From positions 868,001-932,000 of the forward strand of contig NZ_QFFJ01000001.1 of the NCBI RefSeq assembly GCF_003308995.1: a stretch of DNA of 64,000 nt, in the 5' to 3' direction. The notes under the pieces were generated by a model, which was given only the letters and a program-made list of their open reading frames with translations, ran no database searches and was not told where the DNA came from. Positions 7,774 through 17,743 of this stretch are shown here, one piece after another. The position numbers and the translations under genes are program-made. Every line of letters begins with the position of its first letter. The stretch's first letter is position 1. Source of the stretch: Chitinophaga flava. Lineage in GTDB: Bacteria; Bacteroidota; Bacteroidia; Chitinophagales; Chitinophagaceae.

Positions 7774-9408
7774 TTAAATTTTTCTAGCTGTATTAATAAC
7801 ATTTACTCCGTTAAAACGTGCAGTGGCAGAGCCGTGGGAAACGGCGCTCACCTGCGATGGCTGGCCTTTTCCGTCGAAGAAGGAACCTCCGAGGCGGTAA
7901 TCTCTTTTGTCTGCGATAGCAGCACAGGAGTTCCAGAATTCCTGTGTATTGCTTTGGTATGCCACATCTTTCAGCATACCTACGATCTCGCCATTTTTGA
8001 TTTCGTAAAAGAGTTGTCCGCCGAACTGGAAATTGTAGCGTTGCTGATCGATAGAGAAAGAGCCATTGCCTGCGATGAAGATGCCTTTCTCTACTTTTTT
8101 AATCATTTCTGCAGGCGTCAGGGAAGCAGCGCCTGGCTGCAATGATACATTGGCCATACGCTGAAATTGCACATCAGACCAGCGTTGAGCATAGCAGCAG
8201 CCCTGAGACTGATTCAATCCGATGATATGCGCCTGATCGCGGATAGCCTGGTAGTTGACCAGCACGCCGTCTTTAATCAAGTCCCATTTCTGCGTACCTA
8301 CACCTTCATCATCATAGCCTACAGCACCGAGAGAACCAGGTTGTGTTTTATCTGCTACGATGTTTACCAGCGGACTGCCGAACTGGAATTTTTTGGACTC
8401 CCATTTGTCGAGGGTCAGGAAGCTGGTACCGGCAAAGTTGGCTTCATAGCCCAGCACGCGGTCCAGTTCTGTGGGGTGTCCTACCGATTCGTGAATGGTC
8501 AGCCAAAGATGGGAAGGATCGAGGATCAGATCATATTTGCCTGGCTCTACTGATTTTGCTTTCAGCTTCTCCCCTACCTGCTGAGCGCCCTGTCGGGCAT
8601 CTTCTACCATATCATAACGGTCACGGTACAACGTTGTCACTCCTTTAATCTTATCCGACTCACGGGGGATCATATATTCATATCCCATACCACGCGGTGC
8701 GCTGAGTGCATCACGTGTTTCAAACTTGCCGGTGGTCTTGTCGATTTTGGTGATCGTGAAAGAAGGCCAGATACGGTGTACATCCTGATCAATGTACGAC
8801 CCGTCGGAACTGGCGAAATATTTCTGTTCATTCACCAGGAACATTCTGGATTCTACATAATCGGCACTGCCTTTCAAAGCGACATCGTTGACAGAAAGCA
8901 GCAGATCTACCTTCTCCTTTACCGGCACTTCGAAAGCATTTTTTTCGATGGGGGTTTTCCAGCTTACTTCACCATATCCTTTTTGAGGTGCGAGCTGTAC
9001 AGGGGTGGTGAGCAGACGGGCGTTTTCTTTGGCGATAGCCACTGCAGTGGCGGCTGTTCTGGCGATGCTGTCCTTATCCATCTGATCGGTGGAAGCAAAA
9101 CCCCAGCAGCCGTTGGCAAGCACACGGATGCCGATACCATAAGATTCAGTGTTAACAATATTTTCAACCTTGTCTTCACGGGTCATGAGAAACTGGTTGA
9201 GATAGCGGCCAATACGCACATCCGTATAGGATGCACCTTTACTACGGGCTGCATTAAGGGCCACATCGGCGAGTTCCTTTTTTCTGGCAGGGTCGATTGT
9301 ATACCAGGGAGTGTCTAAAGGAACAGCTTTTCCGATAATGGGTATCTGGGACAGCAAACCTGCACCCAGCCCAAGGCCTGTGTAATGGAGGAAGTCTCTT
9401 CTTTTCAT
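7774..9408 (-). CDS. TldD-like zinc metallopeptidase with Tat-type signal, copy 1
   Basis: A 544-residue TldD-family protein. The zinc motif HESVGH lies at residues 306-311 (H306, E307, H311), followed by PTELDRVLGYEANFAG, the family signature. A conserved Cys-rich CCYAQRW and a late GGSFFDGKGQP complete the catalytic half. The N-terminus MKRRDFLHYTGLGLGAG has twin arginines before a weakly hydrophobic stretch, as in Tat signals. TldD normally cuts unstructured peptides in the cytosol, so an exported version points to periplasmic work. It is translationally close to its TldE-like partner (3 bases). About 258 bases separate this pair from the upstream pair. Confidence 0.9.
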   Translation of the reverse strand: MKRRDFLHYTGLGLGAGLLSQIPIIGKAVPLDTPWYTIDPARKKELADVALNAARSKGASYTDVRIGRYLNQFLMTREDKVENIVNTESYGIGIRVLANGCWGFASTDQMDKDSIARTAATAVAIAKENARLLTTPVQLAPQKGYGEVSWKTPIEKNAFEVPVKEKVDLLLSVNDVALKGSADYVESRMFLVNEQKYFASSDGSYIDQDVHRIWPSFTITKIDKTTGKFETRDALSAPRGMGYEYMIPRESDKIKGVTTLYRDRYDMVEDARQGAQQVGEKLKAKSVEPGKYDLILDPSHLWLTIHESVGHPTELDRVLGYEANFAGTSFLTLDKWESKKFQFGSPLVNIVADKTQPGSLGAVGYDDEGVGTQKWDLIKDGVLVNYQAIRDQAHIIGLNQSQGCCYAQRWSDVQFQRMANVSLQPGAASLTPAEMIKKVEKGIFIAGNGSFSIDQQRYNFQFGGQLFYEIKNGEIVGMLKDVAYQSNTQEFWNSCAAIADKRDYRLGGSFFDGKGQPSQVSAVSHGSATARFNGVNVINTARKI

Positions 9409-9666
9409 TATAGCAGGATTAAAGGTTGATCATTAATTTTTCATTTCTAAAGTTGATGGCATTAAGTTCTGGTAATAACATGGTAAATCTTTTATAATCA
9501 GGTAAAAGGGTTGCTGCACGGGGACTTTGGGCTGATCGTTCATCTTCAGGGACAACTGTACATTGGGCTAAAAAAGATGGATGCTCTGTTGGCTGCAATT
9601 ATTATTTAAATATAACAAGTTACAGCGAACAAAACATCCATCCATTCAATTATAATAATATTCCTT

Positions 9667-11001
9667 CTAAATAGCGTCTGACAGGGAGGTAAAAGTAAAG
9701 TCCCTGATCTTCATCGGCGGAATCAGATAACTCCTGTAGGATTCAATACTGATGCTTCTTTCCGTTTTACCCAACGCCTCCACATTGTTGAGCATGATGA
9801 CCGGACTTTCGTTGAAGCGGAAATTTTTAACAGGATATTTGATTTCACCGTTTTCGATGTAAAAAGTTCCGTCGCGGGTAAGACCGGTCAGCAGCAGTGT
9901 TTGGGCATCCACCAATCTGATATACCACAAACGGGAAATGAGAATCCCTTTCTCTGTGCTTTTGATCAGGTCTTCCAGTGAGGCGGTGCCACCTTCCATG
10001 ATAATATTGGAGGGCTGCGGCACAGGCTGCACACCTTTGTTTTTAGCCCAATACTGGGAATAGGTCAGGTTTTTCACGACTCCTTTGTCTACCCAGGTTG
10101 TTTTTTCGAGAGGGAAACCATCGCGGCTCCAGGTATTGGCAGGCAAATCGGGATGGAATGGATCGGAGTAGAGTGTTACTTTTTCGTCCATGAGCTGTTC
10201 ACCGATGCGGTTACCACCACCGGGTTTGCTCATGAAACTACGGCCTTCATCTGCATTACGGGCGTCGAGGCCACGGAACATGTTTTCGAGCATGTAAGTA
10301 GCAGCTACCGGTTCCAGTATCACGGTATACTTGCCTGGCTCTATCGCTCTGGCGCCGGCTGATTTGCTCGCTTTGGCGGCAGCGATTTTTGTAGCGGCAA
10401 GTGTGTCCAGTTTGCTGATATCGTTGTACCCCCGCGCAGCAAAGCCGGAACCAGTTCCGGCATTGTTGCGGGTAGTAATGGTAAACACTACATTGGTATC
10501 TCTATCATAAGCAAACAGACCTTTGGAATTCATGATAGCGCTGAAGCTGGTGGTGTTTTCGATGAAGCCTGCGGCTTCAAGGCTTGCTTCTTTAGCTACC
10601 TGTATACTTTGGGCTACGGCCTCTGCACGGGTATCGGGCGTCATGGCGGCTGTAGTTTCCACATATGTTTTGGCGTCCTTAAAATCGGCAGGGCCACGGA
10701 GCGGCATGTACTCCGGGTTTTCCGGGGCCAGACGGGCCAGCTCTTCGGCGCGTTTCACGACTCTTTCCAATGCAGCATCATCAAACTCGTTGATGGTGGC
10801 GGTACCGGAGCGTTTGCCAAAGGAAGAGGTGACAGAGAGTGTGACATTATCGATATCTCCGGCTGTAGATACGGCATTGCGCGCATAGCGGATGTTGCCG
10901 CCTTCTTCTCCGCGGAGGGCCACTTCGCATTCATCTGCTTTGGAGTATGCGAGCACTTTCTGCAGTAATGCTTTTGCTTCTTCTTTTTTTAATATAGCCA
11001 T
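9667..11001 (-). CDS. TldE/PmbA-like metallopeptidase subunit, copy 2
   Basis: A 444-residue TldE-type protein without HExxxH. It matches the 6433-7770 protein along its whole length: both share the block from LEDLIKSTEKGIL to VEALGK near the C-terminus with only a handful of changes. It starts 10 bases after the stop of its TldD-like partner. The two pairs therefore arose by duplication of a two-gene unit of about 3 kb. They have diverged most in the middle, which is likely to form the walls of the substrate cavity; this last point is inference. Confidence 0.88.
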   Translation of the reverse strand: MAILKKEEAKALLQKVLAYSKADECEVALRGEEGGNIRYARNAVSTAGDIDNVTLSVTSSFGKRSGTATINEFDDAALERVVKRAEELARLAPENPEYMPLRGPADFKDAKTYVETTAAMTPDTRAEAVAQSIQVAKEASLEAAGFIENTTSFSAIMNSKGLFAYDRDTNVVFTITTRNNAGTGSGFAARGYNDISKLDTLAATKIAAAKASKSAGARAIEPGKYTVILEPVAATYMLENMFRGLDARNADEGRSFMSKPGGGNRIGEQLMDEKVTLYSDPFHPDLPANTWSRDGFPLEKTTWVDKGVVKNLTYSQYWAKNKGVQPVPQPSNIIMEGGTASLEDLIKSTEKGILISRLWYIRLVDAQTLLLTGLTRDGTFYIENGEIKYPVKNFRFNESPVIMLNNVEALGKTERSISIESYRSYLIPPMKIRDFTFTSLSDAI

Positions 11002-11011
11002 GTGCGTTAGA

Positions 11012-12649
11012 TCAGATTTTTCTTGCTGTGTTAATAACGTTTACACCATTGAAGCGGGTAGTGGAACTGCCATGCGATACCGCGTTGGACTGTCCGGGCT
11101 GGCCCTTACCATCGTTGAAGGCGCCACCGAGGCGGTAGTCGCTCTTGTCTGCGATAGCGGTACAGCTGTTCCAGAACTCCTGTGTATTAGCCTGGTAGGC
11201 TACATCTTTCAGCATGCCTACAATCTGTCCATTCTTTATTTCGTAGAATGTTTGTCCGCCGAACTGGAAGTTATAACGTTGCTGATCAATAGAGAAAGAG
11301 CCATCACCAATGATGTAGATACCTTTCTCTACATTTTTGATCATATCATTTACGCTCAGCTTTTCTTTTCCTGGTTGCAGGGATACGTTGGGCATACGCT
11401 GGAACTGCACATCGGACCAGCTTTGCGCGTAGCAGCAACCCTGTGAGTGATCGAGGCCGATGATATGGGCCTGGTCACGGATAGCCTGGTAATTGACCAG
11501 CACACCGTCTTTGATCAGGTCCCACTGGCCACATTTTACGCCTTCATCATCATATCCTACGGCACCGAGAGAACCGGGCTGCAGTTTGTCGGCCACTACA
11601 TTCACCAGTTTGCTGCCAAACTGGAAGTTGCGTGATTTCCATTTGTCGAGTGTGAGGAAGCTGGTGCCGGCATAGTTGGCTTCGTAGCCCAGTACGCGGT
11701 CCAGTTCTGTAGGGTGTGCTACTGATTCGTGAATGGTAAGCCAGAGATGGGAAGGATCGAGTACCAGGTCATATTTGCCGGGTTCTACTGATTTGGCTTT
11801 CAGTTTCTGATCTACGTCTGCGGTAGCGTTTTTCACGTCTTCCAGCATATCGTAGCGGTCTTTATAACGGGTCACCACACCGCCTACCTTATTATCTGCC
11901 GTAGGCGTGAGATATTCATATCCCATCCCTACAGGAGAGCTGAGTGATTTGCGGGTTTCAAATTTACCGCTGGCGCGGTCTATTTTAGTAACGGTGAAAG
12001 TCGGGAAAAGACGATGTATGTCCTGATCTATATAAGACCCGTCGGTGGAAGCAAAAAACTTTTGTTCGTTGATAGCCAGGATAGCGGAGTTGACAAAACT
12101 GGCACCTCCTTTCATGGCGATGTTGTTGACGCCCAACAGCAGGTCTACCTTATCTTTTACCGGTACGGTAAAGGCATTTTGCTGGATAGGTGTTTTCCAG
12201 GCCACTTCCCCATAACCCTTCTGCGGCGCCAGTCTTACGGGGTCTGCATTCACCCTGGAATTGGCTTTAGCTACGGCCACCGCTCTTTCTGCTGCTTTGG
12301 CGATCGCTTCTTTAGTGACTACGTTGGTGGCAGCAAAGCCCCAGCAGCCATTGGCGATGACACGAATGCCCACACCAAATGATTCCGCATTGGCAATGTT
12401 CTGCACTTTAGCCTCGCGGGTGACTACAAACTGGTTGAGATAGCGGCCAATACGCACATCGGCATAGGTAGCACCTTTACCACGGGCGGCATTTAAAGCC
12501 ACATCTGCCAGTTGTTTCTTCAATTTTACATCGATGCCATCATTGAGAAACTGAGATGGATCAACGGATTTGCCGAAAGCAGAAAAGTTCGGCAGGACGA
12601 GCGCACCCAGTCCCATCGCGGAAAGCTGGATAAAGTCTTTACGTTTCAA
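11012..12649 (-). CDS. TldD-like zinc metallopeptidase with signal peptide, copy 2
   Basis: A 545-residue paralog of the 7774-9408 protein, with the zinc motif HESVAH at residues 307-312 followed by the same PTELDRVLGYEAN block. The signal region reads MKRKDFIQLSAMGLGALVLP: the twin-arginine pair seen in copy 1 is Lys-Arg-Lys here, so Tat export is less certain and Sec is possible. It is the first gene of the TldD/TldE run, 184 bases downstream of the membrane-protein gene ending at 12834, and on the same strand. The link to the MoxR/BatA genes is by position and shared direction. Confidence 0.9.
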   Translation of the reverse strand: MKRKDFIQLSAMGLGALVLPNFSAFGKSVDPSQFLNDGIDVKLKKQLADVALNAARGKGATYADVRIGRYLNQFVVTREAKVQNIANAESFGVGIRVIANGCWGFAATNVVTKEAIAKAAERAVAVAKANSRVNADPVRLAPQKGYGEVAWKTPIQQNAFTVPVKDKVDLLLGVNNIAMKGGASFVNSAILAINEQKFFASTDGSYIDQDIHRLFPTFTVTKIDRASGKFETRKSLSSPVGMGYEYLTPTADNKVGGVVTRYKDRYDMLEDVKNATADVDQKLKAKSVEPGKYDLVLDPSHLWLTIHESVAHPTELDRVLGYEANYAGTSFLTLDKWKSRNFQFGSKLVNVVADKLQPGSLGAVGYDDEGVKCGQWDLIKDGVLVNYQAIRDQAHIIGLDHSQGCCYAQSWSDVQFQRMPNVSLQPGKEKLSVNDMIKNVEKGIYIIGDGSFSIDQQRYNFQFGGQTFYEIKNGQIVGMLKDVAYQANTQEFWNSCTAIADKSDYRLGGAFNDGKGQPGQSNAVSHGSSTTRFNGVNVINTARKI

Positions 12650-12833
12650 TAGAAAAGTCCTCCGGTTTAGTTTGGTTTAGATTTTAGTTGAAGACAGGTA
12701 TCTGTAATTTCATTCACAAACAACAAAACAAGCTGACATAACACTTGTGATGTATCATCTCATGAGCATAAAACCTTGTAACCCTATCAGAAGCCTAAAC
12801 TAATTTTTTTTCCTTATTATTTTTCGCCGCTCG

Positions 12834-14282
12834 TCACATTTTCTTTTCCCACCATAAGAAAGTAAGTGATAACAATAATGGAATGATAAACCACCAGGGA
12901 GACACGCGTTCCCGGATTGTTTGCGGCTGAGGGGACAAGCCCGCCGGACGGGATGCTACCGCAGTACTCTTTTTCCAATCATCCGGCTGAAAGATATAAT
13001 TCCACTGTACACCGGCAGCGGTAGTAAATGACTGCCATCCTGCCTTTTCCGGCCACCAGGTACCATTCCAGCGGTATGGCAACCATGGATGCTGCGCCAG
13101 ATACAAAGTCACCTTACCGGCTTTCAGAAAAGGTGCCATCGTGGTTTCCAGTTGTATTTCCAGTGGCTGGTGCTGATGAGCGATTTCCGGAAGAAAAGAG
13201 ATTTTTTCTGCCGATGTTTTTTTCCGGGCGGCTGGATGGAGGATCGCAGACCAATACTGCTGATAGACAGTCTCCTGTTCTTGCAGCAGCCAGCTGAAAG
13301 TATTACTGATATGGGTTCTCACCAGTTTACCTGCACCAGCCAGGGCGACTGTTACGTAGGCACGATGCAGGCTGTCCTGTACGAGTGGTAACACCGTACT
13401 GCCAGAAGGCAAGGTAGCGGCAGGATCTACAGGCAACGCAGGCAGTCGCCGGCCAGCCGACAACCAGAGAGATACCGGCTTTTGAGATATCCCTGTACTG
13501 TCGGCTTTCAGCACCAAACCAATGCCCGCATTTTCCAGCCAGTTACGAATTGTTTTATTGATGGCTGCCGGATCGGCTACTACAAGGTCAAAGTTATCCA
13601 GCAACGCAGGGGTGAGCTGCTCCAGCGGTAGCTGCGGGATATTAGCGAAACGGGTGATGTATTTATTACCGGCAACAAGTGTACGCACCGCCACTGCATT
13701 TCCCCGCTGCACCAGCCAGTCAGCCAGAAAACGATTTTCAAAATCAGGGGATGAAGCCAGGAACAGCACCGATAACGGTGTTTGTTTTCTGACTTCCAGT
13801 GGCAATGGTTGTTGTTCCAGTATATCCGTGCCAGTGATAGCAGTGATCCGGTATACGGCTCTGCCCTGATGCAAGGGTATTGCTTTCAGGGAGAAAGTTT
13901 GTTGTTGCCTGGTGGGTATCACTACCGAATCGAGAACGGTATCAAACCCGGCCAGTCGTAATGTTACAGGCTGGGCAGTTGCATTGTTATAGACGCCCTG
14001 TACCGGCCATTCCTGGCCTGCTGGCAGGGTACGCGGCCAGTGGCAGGTGACTATACCCGTGAGCACAGGCTGTTTGATCGCCGTATCCGCCGGTGCTGAA
14101 GTATTGATTTTTTTGGTGTGATACAAGGGTAGCCCGATTAACACAACACCTGCTACTGTAATAACGGTAGCGGTTATACGTAACCACAGCCATCGTTTGT
14201 TTTCCCGGCGCAGCTCTTGTATCAGCAGTACAATCAGGATCGCCAGCCCGGCCAAAAGGACGATATAACTCCAGCTTGTCAT
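12834..14282 (-). CDS. Membrane protein of the MoxR/BatA-like cluster
   Basis: A 482-residue protein with transmembrane helices at about 5-22, 34-54 and 460-478 and a large soluble, beta-rich region between them. It has the same plan as the BatA-like protein upstream: N-terminal helices, an extracytoplasmic body and a last helix. The middle contains a segment with Rossmann-like spacing (VLFLASSPDFENRFLADWL, then LDNFDLVVADP), like the glutamine-amidotransferase-like fold of other Bat-associated proteins, but without its catalytic residues that I can see. The start overlaps the previous gene by 4 bases, so it is in the same operon. Function not established. Confidence 0.7.
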   Translation of the reverse strand: MTSWSYIVLLAGLAILIVLLIQELRRENKRWLWLRITATVITVAGVVLIGLPLYHTKKINTSAPADTAIKQPVLTGIVTCHWPRTLPAGQEWPVQGVYNNATAQPVTLRLAGFDTVLDSVVIPTRQQQTFSLKAIPLHQGRAVYRITAITGTDILEQQPLPLEVRKQTPLSVLFLASSPDFENRFLADWLVQRGNAVAVRTLVAGNKYITRFANIPQLPLEQLTPALLDNFDLVVADPAAINKTIRNWLENAGIGLVLKADSTGISQKPVSLWLSAGRRLPALPVDPAATLPSGSTVLPLVQDSLHRAYVTVALAGAGKLVRTHISNTFSWLLQEQETVYQQYWSAILHPAARKKTSAEKISFLPEIAHQHQPLEIQLETTMAPFLKAGKVTLYLAQHPWLPYRWNGTWWPEKAGWQSFTTAAGVQWNYIFQPDDWKKSTAVASRPAGLSPQPQTIRERVSPWWFIIPLLLSLTFLWWEKKM

Positions 14283-16420
14283 GGGATGGCACCGGTTTTA
14301 AGGTTTTTAAAATAACGCTGTGGCAGCGAGGTTTCTACCGGGGCGACTGCGGGCTGCGGCTGTTGTGCCGGAGCGCTTAATATTTTCTGCAATCCACGCT
14401 GGGCGGTCAGTATATCCCGGGGTGTTCCCTGATGCTGTCCGATGCGTCGCAGGGCTTCCAGCGCCGGCAGGTATACAGCCGGTGTCACAGCTGCCCGTGT
14501 GGTCAGCAGTTTGAGAGCTTCCTGCAATACATCCGGAGCGGCGCTACTGTCTCCTGCCCTTTTAGCATCCAGTATGGAAAGGGCTGCACGCACGGCTTCC
14601 AGCTCATCCTTGTAGGTGCTGGTTTCTTTTTTCACCATAGGATGAATTTTGTCCTGTTCTCCCGTCAGCCTTTTCTCTGGCTTCAGCGGCGTGGTTTTAA
14701 CGCCTGTTTTAGCTACATAGGCGCGGGACTGCTGCTGCAGGTCCTTCAGAAGCCTTAAAGCCTTGTAGGCGAACGGTAAGGCCTCCTGAGGCTTATATAA
14801 ACGTAATTGCAGCTCCGACTTCCACATTTCGGTCAGCGTGGCTTTTAGTTGTTGTTTGATAACCGGATCAAAGAAGGTTGCATCTTCCGCATTATCATGC
14901 TTATCTGTAAACTCATTGAGTACTTTCTCTGCATTGCCAAAATCCTTGGGATCTTCATTCTTATGTTCGTCTCCGTGATGATCATGTCCATGGTCATGAT
15001 CATCATGACCTTCTTCTGCGGCTGCTCTGGGATCACCGATATTGGATTCGGATTCTTCACCGAGAAACTTACCATAACGGAGTCGCAGCAGTTTCTGGTC
15101 GGTGCCCAGCTCGTTGCTACGGCTGTTGAACCGGGCAGGCCCCAGGCTGTCTTTTTCCCGGAGCAGCTGTTCTGCATCGAGGATGATCTGACGCTGGCTA
15201 CGGAAATACTCCGGTTTAAAAGTCACACCGGTGACCAGTCCTTCCATACTGAACAGCTGCGCTGTATCCGGCAGTGTGATGATATATACGTCTGAGCGGG
15301 TTTCCTGGTGGCGGGTATCGGTGACGCGTATATGAAAATACAGTTCATCCCCGGGCTTCATTCCCATGGCGCCCAGGTTAAGGACTTTATTCACCTGGTA
15401 GGCAGGTGACTGTGCACTGAAGCTGTTATCAAAAGATATTTCCTGATCGTGGAAGCGCACGGCCTCACCGCTGCCGCTGGCGATGGTGAGGGCTATCCGG
15501 GCATCCCGGATGCCATAATCATCAGACAACGCAGCCTGTACGTTTACTTTGGTGGATTGTCCGAATTCGATGGTAGTAAAGGGTTGGGGGCTGGCAATAC
15601 GGATCACCGGCAACTGGTCGGGTAACAGCTGCAGCTGGTATAGTTCAGACTGCTGGTCATTCAGCTGCACCTGATAGAAGCCGGATTTTTTCACGGTACG
15701 GGAAACTGTCCAGGTGATGCTATCCTTCCCTGGCTTCATTTCCAGCCGGGTGCTGTCATTGAATAATAAAGAGAGATGTTGTACCGGTTGACTGGTTTGT
15801 ATCTCCCAGTGTATGTCTGTACTATCCGGAGCCGTGATATTAAAGCTCTGCTGGACACGGGAAGGCAGATGCGTATACGCCGGTGGCTGAATGCTGATAC
15901 GGACATGACTAATACCCGGTAGTATTTTCTCTTTGGCCGCAGCCTGGGTTGTTGCAAGGCTGTTTCCTGCCAGCGGATAAGCCATATGAGTACTCAACCA
16001 GTACCAACCCCATGTAAAAAACAACATAAAACCTGCAACAGCTGCAGCACGGTATACCGGCTTGTAAAAACGGGCAGGCAAACACAATGTGCTGAGCACC
16101 GGGCTTATTTTCTCTACCTGTAGTGTTTCCAGCAGGTTTCGTTCTTCAGCTGGTTTCAGAACAAGGGAAGTGCTGTCTTCCAGCTCCGGGAATGTCTGGC
16201 TCAGATAAGTGGCAACTTCCTCCAGCGGAAGACGCCAGGGCTGATACCACCAGAGCAGTGCCGCCAGGCAGACGAAAGCCGCCGTGACAGCTGGTATCCA
16301 ACCCAACAGCGCCAACGGGGCTGCCAATGCCAGTGCCAACAACAAGTAACGCAACAGCTGACTACGTATCCATGCGGAACGTATCGTTGTCAATTTCGTA
16401 TGCCCGTTGCTGTTATACAC
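14279..16420 (-). CDS. Large membrane protein, DUF4175-like
   Basis: A 713-residue protein with two or three N-terminal transmembrane helices (about 22-60 and 130-148), then Ig-like beta segments, then a long helical C-terminal half rich in Gln, Lys and Glu. This plan recalls the DUF4175 family found beside MoxR/DUF58/BatA genes. A His/Asp-rich run at about residues 466-485 (EEGHDDHDHGHDHHGDEH) is odd and could bind metal. It overlaps the next gene by 4 bases and the previous gene by 8, so expression is coupled. Family call by recall; role inferred as an envelope scaffold. Confidence 0.68.
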   Translation of the reverse strand: MYNSNGHTKLTTIRSAWIRSQLLRYLLLALALAAPLALLGWIPAVTAAFVCLAALLWWYQPWRLPLEEVATYLSQTFPELEDSTSLVLKPAEERNLLETLQVEKISPVLSTLCLPARFYKPVYRAAAVAGFMLFFTWGWYWLSTHMAYPLAGNSLATTQAAAKEKILPGISHVRISIQPPAYTHLPSRVQQSFNITAPDSTDIHWEIQTSQPVQHLSLLFNDSTRLEMKPGKDSITWTVSRTVKKSGFYQVQLNDQQSELYQLQLLPDQLPVIRIASPQPFTTIEFGQSTKVNVQAALSDDYGIRDARIALTIASGSGEAVRFHDQEISFDNSFSAQSPAYQVNKVLNLGAMGMKPGDELYFHIRVTDTRHQETRSDVYIITLPDTAQLFSMEGLVTGVTFKPEYFRSQRQIILDAEQLLREKDSLGPARFNSRSNELGTDQKLLRLRYGKFLGEESESNIGDPRAAAEEGHDDHDHGHDHHGDEHKNEDPKDFGNAEKVLNEFTDKHDNAEDATFFDPVIKQQLKATLTEMWKSELQLRLYKPQEALPFAYKALRLLKDLQQQSRAYVAKTGVKTTPLKPEKRLTGEQDKIHPMVKKETSTYKDELEAVRAALSILDAKRAGDSSAAPDVLQEALKLLTTRAAVTPAVYLPALEALRRIGQHQGTPRDILTAQRGLQKILSAPAQQPQPAVAPVETSLPQRYFKNLKTGAIP

Positions 16421-17741
16421 TCTTTTTGTTTGACTTAAATGAAAAATAACGTTCCATACAAAAGATGAGGAACAATAATATCCAGTTTATATTTTCCAGT
16501 GATGTTTCCTGCTGAGGGATAGACGCAACTTTAGCAGCTGGTTGTATAGAAGGCTGTTGCAGTTGTTGCGGGTCTATCATCCGGCGATCGTGCTTTTTGT
16601 CAGGAACAGCCGGGAACATCAGATCCAGCAGGCGTTGCGGGAATTCGCTGCTCCACACCAATTCACTCCAGGATGGGTCCAGATGAATGTATAAAGTCTG
16701 TTGTGTTAATAGTGGAGCCCCATAGCTGTCTTTCCATAAAACGGCAGCGGTATCTTTTACAGGAAGCCGTTTGTACAATGGGATAGCGCTGCCGGCTATC
16801 CATGCCGTCAGCGGCTGCGCAGTACCGCTGGCATAACGGATGATGCGGGCAGCGCGGGCATTGGCAGGCAGGGAACTGTCGGACAACCACCAGAGCCAGT
16901 CCTGTTTTGCAGGAAGGGCATCCCGCTGCCGGATGGTCTGTATCTTTATTTTACGACGGGTATATTGTTGTACCGCCTGTAGCGCAGCTTCCAGATAACG
17001 GGCATCTGCCAGATATTTGTCCGTATAGATGGTACAGTATAATGCAGTCGTATCTCCCTGCTGAAGGGTATCCTGTATTTGCCAGGTAGTGCCGGCTGGC
17101 GTGCTATGGCCTTTCAGGATACGAAGGCTGTCATTATTAGTCAAATACGTATATCCGTTCCAGTTATCAACAGAATCTGCAGGCGTAGCGGCATACCAAT
17201 GCAACGCGAGTGCCACATCGGGTTTGATGCCTTCAAAACGAGCCAGCCGGTTGCTTGTAAAGAGATATACCGGCAGATCGGCAGGTATTTTTTGCGGCAG
17301 CATTTGCAACAATTGCCAGTACGACAGTGCAGACGTATCCGGTGGTAGTGCAGAAGGATGCTGTAATAAAGTAAACGAAGTATCCGCTGTGTGCAGCTGA
17401 AAGCCTGCTCCCATCAAAGAATCGATACGTTGACTAAAAGCAGGGTATACAGCTTTCTCCGTTATCACCCATCCCTTGGTATTGCGGGCTGTGATAGGCT
17501 TGCGCCATACAGGACAGGCCAGCAACAATGCCAGCAACAGGATCAGCAGACAACGCAGCAGCAACAGCCACCATTCTGATAGTCGCCAGCTGCGTGCATG
17601 GCGTACCGATGAAGCGGCCAGCAACTGTACACTGCTTATCTTCAGTACCCTACCCGGACGACGATGCCATAAATGAATCAGCACCGGAACGGCGATTCCG
17701 GCGGTCAGTATCATCCATATGGGTTGTAGCAGGTGTAGCAA
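16413..17741 (-). CDS. BatA-domain membrane protein
   Basis: A 442-residue protein. Its first 85 residues (LQPIWMILTAGIAVPVLIHL, RRPGRVLKISS, then a second helix LLLLRCLLILLLALLLACP) are the BatA/aerotolerance-regulator N-terminal domain. The middle is soluble and contains Trp/Ser-rich LWWLSDSSLP. A final helix lies near 422-435. Proteins of this type are anchored in the inner membrane and occur with MoxR ATPases and DUF58/vWA proteins; in Bacteroides such clusters affect oxygen tolerance. No complete vWA domain is seen here. It starts 2 bases after the DUF58 gene stop. Confidence 0.78.
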   Translation of the reverse strand: MLHLLQPIWMILTAGIAVPVLIHLWHRRPGRVLKISSVQLLAASSVRHARSWRLSEWWLLLLRCLLILLLALLLACPVWRKPITARNTKGWVITEKAVYPAFSQRIDSLMGAGFQLHTADTSFTLLQHPSALPPDTSALSYWQLLQMLPQKIPADLPVYLFTSNRLARFEGIKPDVALALHWYAATPADSVDNWNGYTYLTNNDSLRILKGHSTPAGTTWQIQDTLQQGDTTALYCTIYTDKYLADARYLEAALQAVQQYTRRKIKIQTIRQRDALPAKQDWLWWLSDSSLPANARAARIIRYASGTAQPLTAWIAGSAIPLYKRLPVKDTAAVLWKDSYGAPLLTQQTLYIHLDPSWSELVWSSEFPQRLLDLMFPAVPDKKHDRRMIDPQQLQQPSIQPAAKVASIPQQETSLENINWILLFLIFCMERYFSFKSNKKSV

Positions 17742-17743
17742 AA

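Noticed and set aside
9550..9660. Inverted repeat GATGGATG...CATCCATC between the two TldD/TldE pairs
   Set aside because: Arms are short with a long, AT-rich centre and no T-run; probably chance.
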